Positions 1 through 7,799 are shown, counted from the first letter of the stretch. The stretch is 12,959 bases of DNA from DATAEK01 sp036258055 (GCA_036258055.1 DATAEK010000299.1:1-12959); one strand, 5' to 3'. Numbers and translations: made by a program. The notes: generated by a model not told the origin, from the sequence alone.

Positions 1-65
1 CTCGTTCGCTGTTGTCGCCGCGCCTAGCCGCGGCCGGAATCCTCACGTACACTCCGAGTCCGACC

Positions 66-141
<76 letters not shown>

Positions 142-292
142 ATCCTTAAGAATTCTGCATCGTTTGTTCGTGCGTGGCGCAAGCAGCCACTCCCAAGTGG
201 ACTGAAGTTGCTGGCGCGTCGCCGCCCGCCGTCTGTGCAAGATCTTGCTTCGCGGCGGGTTGTTCCGTGCACGGTTCGGGGAGGGAGGACCT

Positions 293-659
293 GACCCCGG
301 CCTGCGCCCGCACCGTGCGCTTTGCGGGCTCGACGCAGATGCCTCGAAGCGGAGAGGTCGATGACCAGGCCGCCATAACAGGTGCCGAAGCCGGCGACGT
401 TGTGTCCGCCACCACGAACCGCCACCAGCAGATTGTGGTGACGTGCGAATCGCAGTGAGTCCAGGACATCAGCCACACCCGAGCACCGCACGATAAAGGC
501 AGGCCGCTTGTCGATGAGGCCGTTCCAGACGCGGCGCGCCTGCTCGTACTCGGCGGCGCTCTCGACGAGCACACGTCCGGTGAGCCGACTGGCGAATGCT
601 TCGATCGCCGCTGGATCGAGCGCCAGAGTTCTCCCGACAATGTGCACGGCGAAAGTCAT
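293..659 (-). pseudogene. truncated, frameshifted FAD-linked oxidase (BBE/PCMH type)
   Basis: The N-terminal part of a flavoprotein oxidase of the berberine-bridge/6-hydroxynicotine oxidase type begins at the ATG at 657-659. It has the FAD-binding PCMH fold signature VRGGGHNVAG (residues 81-90), whose histidine is the usual covalent FAD attachment site, then YGGLVIDLS to residue 103. Homology then jumps to another minus-strand frame (PLRGICVEPAKRTVRAQAGV), so about one base has been lost near 350. Homology stops near 293, before the rest of the FAD domain and the whole substrate domain; full-length relatives are roughly 450-480 residues. The original frame stays open through the tRNA, but that readthrough is meaningless. 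It lies just downstream of the LAL regulator and was perhaps once its target. Confidence 0.8.
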
Positions 660-689
660 AGGCAGCTCACCAGTGCCGCGATCCTACGT

Positions 690-709
690 ATGCGAGGTGA
701 CGCTCGCAT
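690..709 (-). terminator. small hairpin between LAL regulator and oxidase remnant
   Basis: A 7-bp perfect inverted repeat (ATGCGAG/CTCGCAT) with a 6-base loop lies 12 bases after the LAL stop codon. There is no T-run on either side, so a Rho-independent terminator is weakly supported. It could equally be an operator. Confidence 0.25.
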
Positions 710-721
710 CAGCGGAATTAG

Positions 722-3646
722 CTATTTTTTCGCCCGTCGTTCATCAGCGGTTCCCGATCGAGTCGATTCGAGCAAGTGGTGACGAGTGGCGTAGGCAACC
801 GCTGCGGTGCGGTTCGCCGAGCCCGTTTTCTCGAGCACACGCGCCACGTGCACCGCGACGGTGTGGGTGCTGATGAACAACGCTTCCGCGATCTCTTTGT
901 TGGCTTTGCCGCTGGCGAGGAGCTGCAGGACCTCGAACTCACGGGCGGTGAGACCAGCCGGATTGCGCTCGAGTCGCAGCCGATACCGTTCGCGAAACGC
1001 GGCGATCCTTTTGCGAAGCGGCTCGAGGCCGATCGCGGCGGCTATCTGCTCGCCCTCATCGAGCAGTGCCGCCGCCTTCGCCTTGTCGTCGCGAGCGCCG
1101 GAGTCCAACAGCGCGGCAGCATAATCGTGACACGTCCACGCGAGCTCGGGCTTGAAACCGCTTGCTCGACAGAACGCCAACGCTGCCTCGAAGTGAGTCC
1201 ATGCGCGGCGCTTCTGGCCCGCTGCGTGAGCGAGGAGACCAAGCACGCGCCCCGCTGTTAGACCACTCTGCGTTGGCATTACCGACTCGAACGGCGCTAA
1301 CGCCTCGAGTTCGGTTTCGCACTCATCGATGTCCGCGTCGAGCACAGCCAGCAGCGCGTGCCCGAGCCGCGCCTGGACGACGGCATTGCGAACCGCGGAG
1401 GGCTTCGTCATGACCGCATGCGCGGCGGCGATCGCCGGTTCGGTGTCGGTCATGCCATTGGTGATGTAGGCGATATGCGACAACGCCAAAGCGGTGAACA
1501 TGCCTGCGAGCGGATAGAGCTGTGCGTCGCGATCGGCCTCGACGAGGCGTTGCACGTACTGACCGCCGGCGACGTCGTTGCCGGTTTCGTACTCGAGAAC
1601 CGCGCGTGCATGGAGAAGCGGTAGATGGTGGGCCGCCAGCGCCAGCCCCCGATCGCTCTGCGCTCGCGCCGCGTCCCAATGTCCGCGCAGTTGCGCGAGC
1701 AGGGCATTAATGTACAGGGCATCACCCAGCAACCCTCGGTCGCGAAGACGTTCGGCCACCGTGAGGCTTTCCTGCACCTGCTCGTGTGCGTCATCGACCC
1801 GCCCAGTGTTCACCAGGGCGTATGCGGCGCGATAGCTGGCGTATGCATGCCAGTGGAGCTCGTCGACTCGCCCTGCCAGCTCCAGCACGCGACGACTCTT
1901 CACGAGCGCGTCGTGCCAGCGAAGAGCGAAGTGGTCCACCGAAATCGACTGGCCGAGCACCCGTAGTTCGAGTCCGACATCATCGTGCGAGGCAGCGATT
2001 CGGAGCGCGCGCGCGAACCATTGCTGTGTCGGTTGGTCGCTTCCGGTCTCGAAGTACGCAGCCGCCGCCCCCCGGGCCAGCAGCAAGGCGGCTTCGCGCG
2101 AGCCTTCGGCGACGGATGGCAGCAGCCGACGGATGACGTCCGTGACGCCCGTCACGCCCTCTGCGGCAAGCGACGGGTGCGTTACTGCCGCAACTGCTTT
2201 GTGGATCTCGCCTGCCTCGAGGTAGTAGTCGATCGCCCGCCGTATGTTGGCCCACGCCTCCTGCCGGTTCCAGCGGAGGGATGTCGCTGCCTGCGCCACG
2301 CCGAGTCCGGCCAGAATTCCGGCCCCCTCGTCGTCGCGCGGCACGGCGTTCCGGGCGCGCCAGGCACGCTCGAAATGCCGCGACGCCTCGTCGAAGGCGT
2401 GTTTCGTCAACATCTGCTCGCCCGCCAGCCGCGAGTACTTGACGACGCGCGACGAGCCGACGAGCGCTTCGGCACGAGCGGCGTGATAGGCGAGATCGAC
2501 AGCATGGTCCTCGACACGCGCACCCAGTCGCTGCTCCATCAGCTCCAGAACGGCGGCGTGCCAATGGGCGCGGCGGCTCGGCGAGACGCTCTCGTAGACC
2601 GCGTCTCTGACCAGCGCATGCCTGAACCGATACCAGTTCTCTCCAGCTGCCGGCAGGGGCTCGACGATCAAACGCTCCAGCGCTTCATCGAGCGCCGACA
2701 GGAGATCACGGTCGTGGGCAGGCTGAACGATCGCCGCGGCGATGCGAAAGTCAAACTCGCGGCCCATGACGGAACCGACGGTGAGCAGCTGAATCGCCGT
2801 CTCCGACAGGCGGCTCAAACGTCGTTGCAACACGGCGCGAACGGTGTCCGGTACCACGTCGCGATCCGAGGATTGAAGGTGCGCAACCTCGGTCACGAAG
2901 AATGGATTGCCGCTGGTCCGGGCGTGGACCTGGCGGACAAGTTCGTCAGAACAGGTGTTACCGGAGAGGTGTCTCAGCAACTGACCGGTCTCCTCCAACC
3001 CGAGTCCCCTCAGGGCCACCTTCTGCAGACCGACACGCGCGAGCTCTCCCATCGTCTCTGTCAGGCGCGTTGACATTTCGTCGGCGCGATACGTCACGAC
3101 GAGGAGCAGCCGGCTGTCGGAAAGCTCGCGCGCGACGAATTCCAGCAATAACAAGGAGCCCGCATCTGCCTGATGCAGGTCGTCGAGAATGACAACAAGC
3201 GGTGCGCGTGACGAGGCGCGCTGTAACACTGTGCGAACGGCGTCGAACAGCTGATAACGGTCGGATGCCGTCTTCAGCGCTGCGGGCCGATCTGTCGTCG
3301 CTGGATGCCGCACCAGGTCCGGGACCAGCGCGCCGATCCGCTCGAGGCACGAGACCGTGAGTGCGAGCTCCTCCAGCGTGATCGTCCGCAGCAGGGCCCG
3401 GATTGCTTCGGCCCACGGCCAATACGGCGGCGCCGCATCCGCGTCGACGCAGCGTCCCCATGCGACCCTCGCCTGCTTCGTCGCCGCCGCCGCGAGCTCT
3501 TCCGCAAGTCGCGTCTTGCCGATACCGGGCTCTCCGCCAATCCAGACGACACCTGCCCTGCCGCCCTCGCTGTCGGCGAGGGCGCGCAGAAGGACGGCGA
3601 GTTCCCGGTCCCTGCCGAACAGCTGACGCGACGCGGGTTGGGGCAT
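722..3646 (-). CDS. LAL-family LuxR-type ATP-binding transcriptional regulator
   Basis: This 974-residue protein has the architecture of large ATP-binding LuxR regulators (MalT-like/LAL). The N-terminal AAA/STAND ATPase shows Walker A GEPGIGKT (38-45) and Walker B LVVILDDLH (150-158). A long alpha-helical, alanine- and leucine-rich middle (about 380-880) looks like TPR-type sensor repeats. The C-terminal LuxR winged HTH (about 899-960) contains LTAREFEVLQLLASGKANKEIA and the recognition helix region ISTHTVAVHVARVLEKTG. Members bind ATP and an inducer, oligomerise and activate transcription in the cytoplasm. Length is normal for the family (850-1000). The start at 3646 places the ATPase near the N-terminus as expected, though the upstream ribosome site is weak. 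It ends the minus-strand gene series after the lipoprotein (85-base gap). Its target and inducer are unknown; the oxidase remnant downstream or the hydrolase upstream are candidates. Confidence 0.93.
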   Translation of the reverse strand: MPQPASRQLFGRDRELAVLLRALADSEGGRAGVVWIGGEPGIGKTRLAEELAAAATKQARVAWGRCVDADAAPPYWPWAEAIRALLRTITLEELALTVSCLERIGALVPDLVRHPATTDRPAALKTASDRYQLFDAVRTVLQRASSRAPLVVILDDLHQADAGSLLLLEFVARELSDSRLLLVVTYRADEMSTRLTETMGELARVGLQKVALRGLGLEETGQLLRHLSGNTCSDELVRQVHARTSGNPFFVTEVAHLQSSDRDVVPDTVRAVLQRRLSRLSETAIQLLTVGSVMGREFDFRIAAAIVQPAHDRDLLSALDEALERLIVEPLPAAGENWYRFRHALVRDAVYESVSPSRRAHWHAAVLELMEQRLGARVEDHAVDLAYHAARAEALVGSSRVVKYSRLAGEQMLTKHAFDEASRHFERAWRARNAVPRDDEGAGILAGLGVAQAATSLRWNRQEAWANIRRAIDYYLEAGEIHKAVAAVTHPSLAAEGVTGVTDVIRRLLPSVAEGSREAALLLARGAAAAYFETGSDQPTQQWFARALRIAASHDDVGLELRVLGQSISVDHFALRWHDALVKSRRVLELAGRVDELHWHAYASYRAAYALVNTGRVDDAHEQVQESLTVAERLRDRGLLGDALYINALLAQLRGHWDAARAQSDRGLALAAHHLPLLHARAVLEYETGNDVAGGQYVQRLVEADRDAQLYPLAGMFTALALSHIAYITNGMTDTEPAIAAAHAVMTKPSAVRNAVVQARLGHALLAVLDADIDECETELEALAPFESVMPTQSGLTAGRVLGLLAHAAGQKRRAWTHFEAALAFCRASGFKPELAWTCHDYAAALLDSGARDDKAKAAALLDEGEQIAAAIGLEPLRKRIAAFRERYRLRLERNPAGLTAREFEVLQLLASGKANKEIAEALFISTHTVAVHVARVLEKTGSANRTAAVAYATRHHLLESTRSGTADERRAKK

Positions 3647-3731
3647 TCAGTTCTCGGAGTGGACACATTCCGCCCAGCGCAGGAAGCGCGCCCATCTTAC
3701 GTCGTTCGCGGTGTGCGATGTCGCCCGGCGC

Positions 3732-4301
3732 TCAACACTGCGGAACCGTCGGGTTGAAATTTGCGAACATTCCTGCCGGATTGTGTTCGAACAGCCAGAT
3801 GTGGAACATCCACACTCCGAACCCATCATTACGTGTGAATGGGATACCAAAGAATGAGGGAGGTTCCGGGCTGGTCCATCTCTCATAGGGAACCGTGTAA
3901 TCGAGCGCTGCCAGCCTTCGACTGTCGTTTTCCTGGGGTGCGTACACGAGGTACTGCGGTTTGTCGAGTGCATAGGTTCCATCGCCACGCCCGAAATCGA
4001 TGTCCGCATTCAAACTGTAGTGGTCACCCATACCCCCGAGCACCGGGTCGGAGACGCATGGCCCGACGAACTCGTAGCCGTCGGCGATCGCCTTGTCGAG
4101 ATCGTGATATCTCGCGAACAACGGGTGGAGAGCGGCGACTTGCTGCCGCATATCTGGGGTTATCTCGACATTCACATGCTGGTGCCCGGACGCGTCGCCG
4201 AGTCCGGAGGACGCGATGGAGCTTGGCGAAGTGGGTGCGCGGCGTTCACAGCCGGCAATCAATAGCATCAAGAGCACGAGCGGCATATAACGGGTGTGCA
4301 T
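3732..4301 (-). CDS. putative lipoprotein, uncharacterised family
   Basis: This 189-residue protein begins with a lipoprotein signal peptide: basic HTR, hydrophobic MPLVLLMLL and lipobox IAGC with Cys18. It is therefore predicted to be lipidated and membrane-anchored in the envelope. The mature part carries conserved-looking blocks: an N-terminal helix DMRQQVAALHPLFARYHDLDKAIADGY, then GGMGDHYSLNADIDFG, PQYLVYAPQ, PSFFGIPF and a C-terminal FHIWLFEHNPAGMFANFNP. I recognise this as a recurrent pattern in hypothetical bacterial proteins, without a known activity. The histidine- and aromatic-rich C-terminus could be structural or metal-binding (speculation). The start is well fixed by an AGGAGG five bases upstream. 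It lies between the hydrolase and the LAL gene, same strand, but a terminator-like hairpin and about 420 bases separate it from the hydrolase. Confidence 0.87.
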   Translation of the reverse strand: MHTRYMPLVLLMLLIAGCERRAPTSPSSIASSGLGDASGHQHVNVEITPDMRQQVAALHPLFARYHDLDKAIADGYEFVGPCVSDPVLGGMGDHYSLNADIDFGRGDGTYALDKPQYLVYAPQENDSRRLAALDYTVPYERWTSPEPPSFFGIPFTRNDGFGVWMFHIWLFEHNPAGMFANFNPTVPQC

Positions 4302-4306
4302 GTCGG

Positions 4307-4312
4307 CCTCCT
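4307..4312 (-). promoter_or_regulatory. strong Shine-Dalgarno AGGAGG for the lipoprotein
   Basis: On the minus strand AGGAGG ends five bases before the ATG at 4299-4301. This fixes the start and puts the signal peptide at the N-terminus. Confidence 0.8.
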
Positions 4313-4681
4313 AACGACCGCCTGATGCGAGCGCGCGATTCGCCGCAGTCGGCGCGAATCACCGCGTTCCAGCGTGTCGTGGCCCGCAATCGTAGGAAGT
4401 CGCTCGGACGACCGGTATCAACAGGATTGAGTATTTTTCAGGCGCCCACTCTCGATGGAGGCACATCACCGAGGTGGCCGTTCCAAGCGCATCACACCGC
4501 AGGGAAAGAACCTAACCGCTTAAGCAGCGATCGGCTTGCGGCATCCGCCGAGGTTTAGTGCTTCGACGCGCTTGTAAACCGCGTTCTCGAAATCGGAATG
4601 CTGCAGAGATCCCGAAGTGTCCCGCCTGCGCGTCTCGTGCGCGGTGCCGCGCGGATGGAGACGGGACTCGTCGAACGCAAA
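4313..4681. other. intergenic region without a supported gene
   Basis: This stretch separates the lipoprotein start from the terminator hairpin after the hydrolase. Open frames here lack recognisable motifs and ribosome sites. It contains repeat A (4392-4498), and the lipoprotein promoter should lie here on the minus strand. I see no convincing -35/-10 pair. Confidence 0.5.
4392..4498. repeat. diverged repeat A (partner at 7367-7457)
   Basis: Roughly 90-105 bases align in the same orientation with 7367-7457. They share a GTAGGAA start, the core ATTGAGTATTTTT, a TCACCGAGG block and a CACACC end, with a short deletion in the partner. Part of repeat B overlaps the start of the degenerate hydrolase copy, so both may be remains of one ancestral gene-upstream segment. 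Confidence 0.6.
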
Positions 4682-4713
4682 GGCGGCGGCGAGGCTATGC
4701 CCTCGCCGCCGCC
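4682..4713 (-). terminator. GC-rich hairpin downstream of the hydrolase
   Basis: A perfect 13-bp inverted repeat, GGCGGCGGCGAGG with CCTCGCCGCCGCC, has a 6-base loop. It begins seven bases after the hydrolase stop codon. On the minus strand the stem is followed by TTT and then mixed sequence, so it is a strong stem with a short T-run. It is probably an intrinsic terminator or 3' end stabiliser for the hydrolase transcript. Confidence 0.65.
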
Positions 4714-4719
4714 CAAGGG

Positions 4720-6924
4720 CTACCGGATGAAGTTCAGAGAGTCAGGACGCTCGACCATCGGCACCTCCCATAGTTCGGCCGGGTCCGGCGTGTTCACGAC
4801 CGTCCCCCCGGAGGCGTGGAAGTCGGCCATCTGGGCCTGCATACCGCGCGCGATCGTACGAACCAGGGTGTTGGGAGAGGTCGACTGGAACAGGATCATA
4901 TGCGGGTTCTTGAGGATCGTCAGGATCGTCGGGTCTTGAGCGACTGCCAGGTCATGGCGGTAGTACAGCGCATAGGGCAGCAGGCCGGAATCGGTCAGAG
5001 ACTCGGTTGCGGATGGATTGACCGTGCTCTGGTCGCCCTTGAGTACGTAGACGGCGACCGCCTTCGGCGACATGCCGGCGAGCGGTCTCGTGCGGACGTA
5101 AGGCATCCAGGTGTGCGCCGTGTTGCCGGTCTGCCGTCCCCACTCGGCGATCTCGAGCGCCTCCTGGATCTCGATTGCGCCTGCGACCGTGTTGACCACG
5201 ATCGGCCGGTTTCGCAAGGGCTTGTTCTCGTTGAAGAACGGCGGGGCGACCGCGACGCCGTCGATCGAGGTGAGCCCGTCCTCGTTGATCAGCGACGGGA
5301 CTCTGAGCGAGAGGTTGCGACCAATGTTGCCACGCTGAGCCGTGTTCCAGCGCCCGTGCTCGGGCAGCAGGCCACAGCAGCCGCTGACGGTCAGGAGCTT
5401 CACGCTCGGGTCGAGAGCCGCCAGGATCGCGCCCAACACGCCGCCGGCCGACTGACCGTGGTACGAGATCCGTGAACCATCGAGGTCGGCTGATCCGTCG
5501 CCGTCCACATCCATCCCCACCTCGATCACGCGAACCAGCTGCATCAGATCGATGACCGTCTGCTTTTGCGTGTCGCTCCCCGCGGTCGTCCACGCCCGGG
5601 ACCCGGCCGCACCCGCTCCCTCCGCGGCCCCGATCAGGTTGTCGCCGTTCTGGTCATAGCCGCGCCCCGGATCTGCCATGGTCAGCGACGTCCCGTCGGT
5701 GAAGTTGAACCGCAATGTCGACAGCGGTCCGAAACCGAATCCCTCGCCTCCGATGACGACCGTCGCCACGCCCCTGGACGCGAAGGACGCCACGTGAGCC
5801 GGCGCGCCCTGATGGCGATAGCCCGCCCCCGAGACGAGCGTGGCCGGCCATCCGCCTTCCGGCTTCGGGCCCGAGGGCAGGTAGACCGAGAAGTAGGTCG
5901 TCTCATAGCTCTGCACCGGAGGAACGCCGGCGAGCGTGCCGACTGTCGGGATCGTCGCCGACGGACGCTCGACGTAGATCGGCGACTGATACGACCCCTG
6001 GCCGATCATGGCGATCGCGCCCGGGACGACGTTCAGCTGGTCCAGCGGGAACGTGCTGGTGACGAAGCCCGGTGGGCTCACGCGGTTCTGGTGGCTGTGG
6101 ACCATGCTCGCGAGGCTGGCCGGGCTGTACACCGTGCGCTCGCCGGACGGGCCGAGCAGGAAGTTGGCCGGTGCCGGGACGTCGCTCTTGATCGCGTCGC
6201 GGATGCGCTCCATGACCGGCGTGATGCTCTGGGTGGTGAAGGCGCTGGCGACGGTGATGTCGGATTCGTGGACCCCGAGCAGCGTTTTGGCCGCGGAGAT
6301 CGCGTCGTGGAGGCGCGCCGCATAGTCGGCCGGCGCCTCCTGGTCGAAGCGCTTGAACTGGGACGACGCCTTGGTCGCGCGCCCGAGCTCGTCGTGGATC
6401 GCCTCGGTGACCACCACCGCGTATTCGCGGTACTGGTCGAGGATCTCGTTAACTTCGACGTGGAGAGTGAGCGTTGCCGGATCCCAGATCATCTGGTTGA
6501 TCCCGATCACCTGGCCGCCGGGCTCGCCAGCGGGCAGAGTGCTCGACCGGCTGATGACGAATACGTTGTCATCCGACACCGTGGTCGGGTCGATCGCCCC
6601 GTCGAACGGGATCGAGATCCGAGGGTTCAGACCGAACCCGTCCAGCGTGTTGATGGTGTCGATGTCGTCACAGTCCGATGGACGCGCGGCGCAGTCGGGA
6701 TAGGGTAGGTTAACGCGCCGGCCAGTGGCCTGAGCGGCGTCGACTACCGTGAAAATGTCGCTCGGAAATGGGCTCGCGGCCCGAACGGACAGCTGGAACA
6801 GCGGGTGTACCCGAGGCGGTTCGTCCTCGAGGTAATGCGAGCTCTCCCCGACGGCGGAGACACACACCGCCGCACCGATGACGCAGAACAACAGCGGCCT
6901 TGACAGCTTTACATCCAACAACAT
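4720..6924 (-). CDS. secreted alpha/beta-hydrolase (putative lipase/esterase) with Ig-like N-terminal domain
   Basis: This 734-residue protein begins with a signal peptide (about 1-26, hydrophobic LLFCVIGAAVCVSAV), so export is predicted. Residues about 95-175 (GFGLNPRISIPFDGAID through YAVVVTEAI) resemble the Ig-like Big_5 domain that precedes bacterial virulence-factor-type lipases. The C-terminal half is an alpha/beta-hydrolase with nucleophile elbow GQSAG (490-494, Ser492). Asp631 in VLKGDQSTVNPS and His703 in ADFHASGG are plausible triad partners. Two EF-hand-like calcium loops lie just before the elbow: DQNGDNLIGAAE (424-435) and DVDGDGSADLDG (472-483). Substrate is unknown; ester or lipid cleavage outside the cytoplasm is likely. 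A strong ribosome site fixes the start and a hairpin follows the stop. A degenerate copy of its N-terminal part lies upstream (7198-7380). Confidence 0.9.
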   Translation of the reverse strand: MLLDVKLSRPLLFCVIGAAVCVSAVGESSHYLEDEPPRVHPLFQLSVRAASPFPSDIFTVVDAAQATGRRVNLPYPDCAARPSDCDDIDTINTLDGFGLNPRISIPFDGAIDPTTVSDDNVFVISRSSTLPAGEPGGQVIGINQMIWDPATLTLHVEVNEILDQYREYAVVVTEAIHDELGRATKASSQFKRFDQEAPADYAARLHDAISAAKTLLGVHESDITVASAFTTQSITPVMERIRDAIKSDVPAPANFLLGPSGERTVYSPASLASMVHSHQNRVSPPGFVTSTFPLDQLNVVPGAIAMIGQGSYQSPIYVERPSATIPTVGTLAGVPPVQSYETTYFSVYLPSGPKPEGGWPATLVSGAGYRHQGAPAHVASFASRGVATVVIGGEGFGFGPLSTLRFNFTDGTSLTMADPGRGYDQNGDNLIGAAEGAGAAGSRAWTTAGSDTQKQTVIDLMQLVRVIEVGMDVDGDGSADLDGSRISYHGQSAGGVLGAILAALDPSVKLLTVSGCCGLLPEHGRWNTAQRGNIGRNLSLRVPSLINEDGLTSIDGVAVAPPFFNENKPLRNRPIVVNTVAGAIEIQEALEIAEWGRQTGNTAHTWMPYVRTRPLAGMSPKAVAVYVLKGDQSTVNPSATESLTDSGLLPYALYYRHDLAVAQDPTILTILKNPHMILFQSTSPNTLVRTIARGMQAQMADFHASGGTVVNTPDPAELWEVPMVERPDSLNFIR

Positions 6925-6930
6925 CGTGTT

Positions 6931-6938
6931 CCTCCTCC
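6931..6938 (-). promoter_or_regulatory. strong Shine-Dalgarno GGAGGAGG for the hydrolase
   Basis: On the minus strand GGAGGAGG lies six bases before the ATG at 6922-6924, which supports this start and the signal peptide. Confidence 0.8.
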
Positions 6939-7093
6939 GCGCTGTGGCCTCCCACAGTGGCGAGTAATTTCAGAAGCAAAACTGACGCGGCGCACCGGCG
7001 TCGCCAGCGACCGCGCATAGCGCAACAATCAAACGTCTACGAACCGTGTACAGCTTCTCTACTCCCTGCAGAGCGAGTCACGCCTTGTCACCG

Positions 7094-7189
7094 TGCGCGC
7101 TGGCGCTGGCGCTGCCCATTTCGATCCACTGCCGCGAGGCGTGGGACGATCTGCTCGCGATCCTGCGGGACGATGCGCGCGCGGTGTAA
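7094..7189 (+). pseudogene. TatD-family metal-dependent DNase fragment
   Basis: About 31 residues ending at TAA 7187-7189 read ALALALPISIHCREAWDDLL and continue AILRDDARAV. The I-H-C-R-E-A segment after a hydrophobic strand is a hallmark of TatD-type hydrolases, where the histidine binds metal. A full protein is about 260 residues; neither the N-terminal HxH part nor the later HCFSG part is visible nearby. It is therefore a relic. It lies on the opposite strand to its neighbours and abuts the hydrolase-copy remnant, marking a recombination junction near 7190-7200. Confidence 0.7.
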
Positions 7190-7197
7190 CCCTGGTC

Positions 7198-7380
7198 CTA
7201 CGACGTACTACTCTCCAGGCTCAGCAAGAACACCGTGTCGCTGGTGACGCTGTTGGCGTCAATCGAGCCGCTGAACGGCACCGACAGGCGCGGCTGGGAG
7301 GTTGAAGCCGTCCAGCGTGTTGATTACGTCCTTGCTCGTGACTGCGACCACGTCGTGGTCAGGAAGGTAGGAAATCGGTC
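7198..7380 (-). pseudogene. remnant of a second copy of the secreted hydrolase (N-terminal part)
   Basis: Minus-strand translation gives DVINTLDGFNL, then after one extra base at 7297, QPRLSVPFSGSIDANSVTSD and TVFLLSLESS before a stop at 7198. The intact gene reads IDTINTLDGFGLNPRISIPF followed by DGAIDPTTVSDDNVFVIS at residues 88-125, so this is a clear diverged homologue of the Ig-like region. It has a frameshift, no start or signal peptide, and no hydrolase domain. It lies upstream of the intact gene in the same orientation. It is either the remains of a tandem duplication, with divergence pointing to an old event, or of an imported paralogue. Confidence 0.8.
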
Positions 7381-7457
7381 GGACGCCGGCTATCAGCAGA
7401 ATTGAGTATTTTTGGCGACCATGTCACCGAGGCTGCCGTCACAAGCTCTGCCACACC
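7367..7457. repeat. diverged repeat B (partner at 4392-4498)
   Basis: It shares ATTGAGTATTTTT and TCACCGAGG blocks in the same order and spacing with 4392-4498, apart from a gap of about 14 bases. Its left edge overlaps the first codons of the hydrolase-copy remnant. Confidence 0.6.
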
Positions 7458-7695
7458 TTGGGCGAACCCCGAAGGCGGATTCTGAGCCGGGGCGGGGTGC
7501 GGACCCAGCCAAATCGTGCAAAGTGTTGACTCGTCTTGCTTCCTGTACCTGCTCTGTTTCGCCCCTGTTTTGCCGCTGGGCGTTCAGCAGGAGCATGCGG
7601 CAGCCAGCGCGGGCATTTTTATGAGCGGAACGTCCAGCCGATCGCCATCGCCGATACGTGGATTCAACTCGATCCTCTGGGCCGCTCGTCCGCGA
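7458..7695. other. stretch without a supported gene
   Basis: Open frames on both strands lack family motifs, ribosome sites and neighbours in register. The only structure I can support here is the inverted arm-like motif at 7525-7541. Confidence 0.5.
7525..7541 (-). repeat. inverted copy of att-arm motif
   Basis: The minus strand reads AAGCAAGACGAGTCAAC, an exact 17-base match to the plus strand at 9190-9206 next to att copy 3. A chance 17-base inverted match within about 9 kb is improbable. Confidence 0.65.
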
Positions 7696-7719
7696 AACTT
7701 CAGTCCAACTTCAGTCCAC
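7696..7719 (+). repeat. tandem 11-bp repeat AACTTCAGTCC x2
   Basis: Two abutting copies occupy 7696-7706 and 7707-7717, followed by AC. The second copy plus AC (13 bases) matches the reverse complement of 197-209 near att copy 1. These could be recombinase or excisionase arm sites at the two ends of element 1, but a 13-base match alone can arise by chance. Confidence 0.5.
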
Positions 7720-7765
7720 GAACGCCCAACACCACGGTAAACCACCGATCACCAGAAACCTGACA

Positions 7766-7782
7766 GCAAGACGAACCAACAA
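7766..7782 (+). repeat. att-arm motif of element 1 right end
   Basis: GCAAGACGA followed by AC and CAAC ends 25 bases before the extended att repeat at 7800. The same motif has the same 25-base spacing before att copy 3. Confidence 0.65.
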
Positions 7783-7799
7783 AATAGAAAACCCAATGA

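Noticed and set aside
240..290. CGTGCACGGTTCGGGGAGGG resembles a segment seen upstream of group II intron reverse transcriptase genes.
   Set aside because: There is no reverse transcriptase, no domain V hairpin and no intron boundary sequence nearby. Resemblance is too short.
1985..3073. Long plus-strand ORF opposite the LAL gene.
   Set aside because: It is the antisense shadow of a well-supported GC-rich gene and has no recognisable domains.
4509..4560. Integron attC-like pair (ACCTAAC ... GTTTAGT) with a hairpin between.
   Set aside because: The second core site does not fit the GTTRRRY consensus, the stem is irregular, and no integron integrase or other attC sites are seen.
5566..6708. 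Plus-strand ORF of 380 codons opposite the secreted hydrolase.
   Set aside because: It is Arg/Asp/Val-rich antisense of a confident gene, typical of high-GC shadows.
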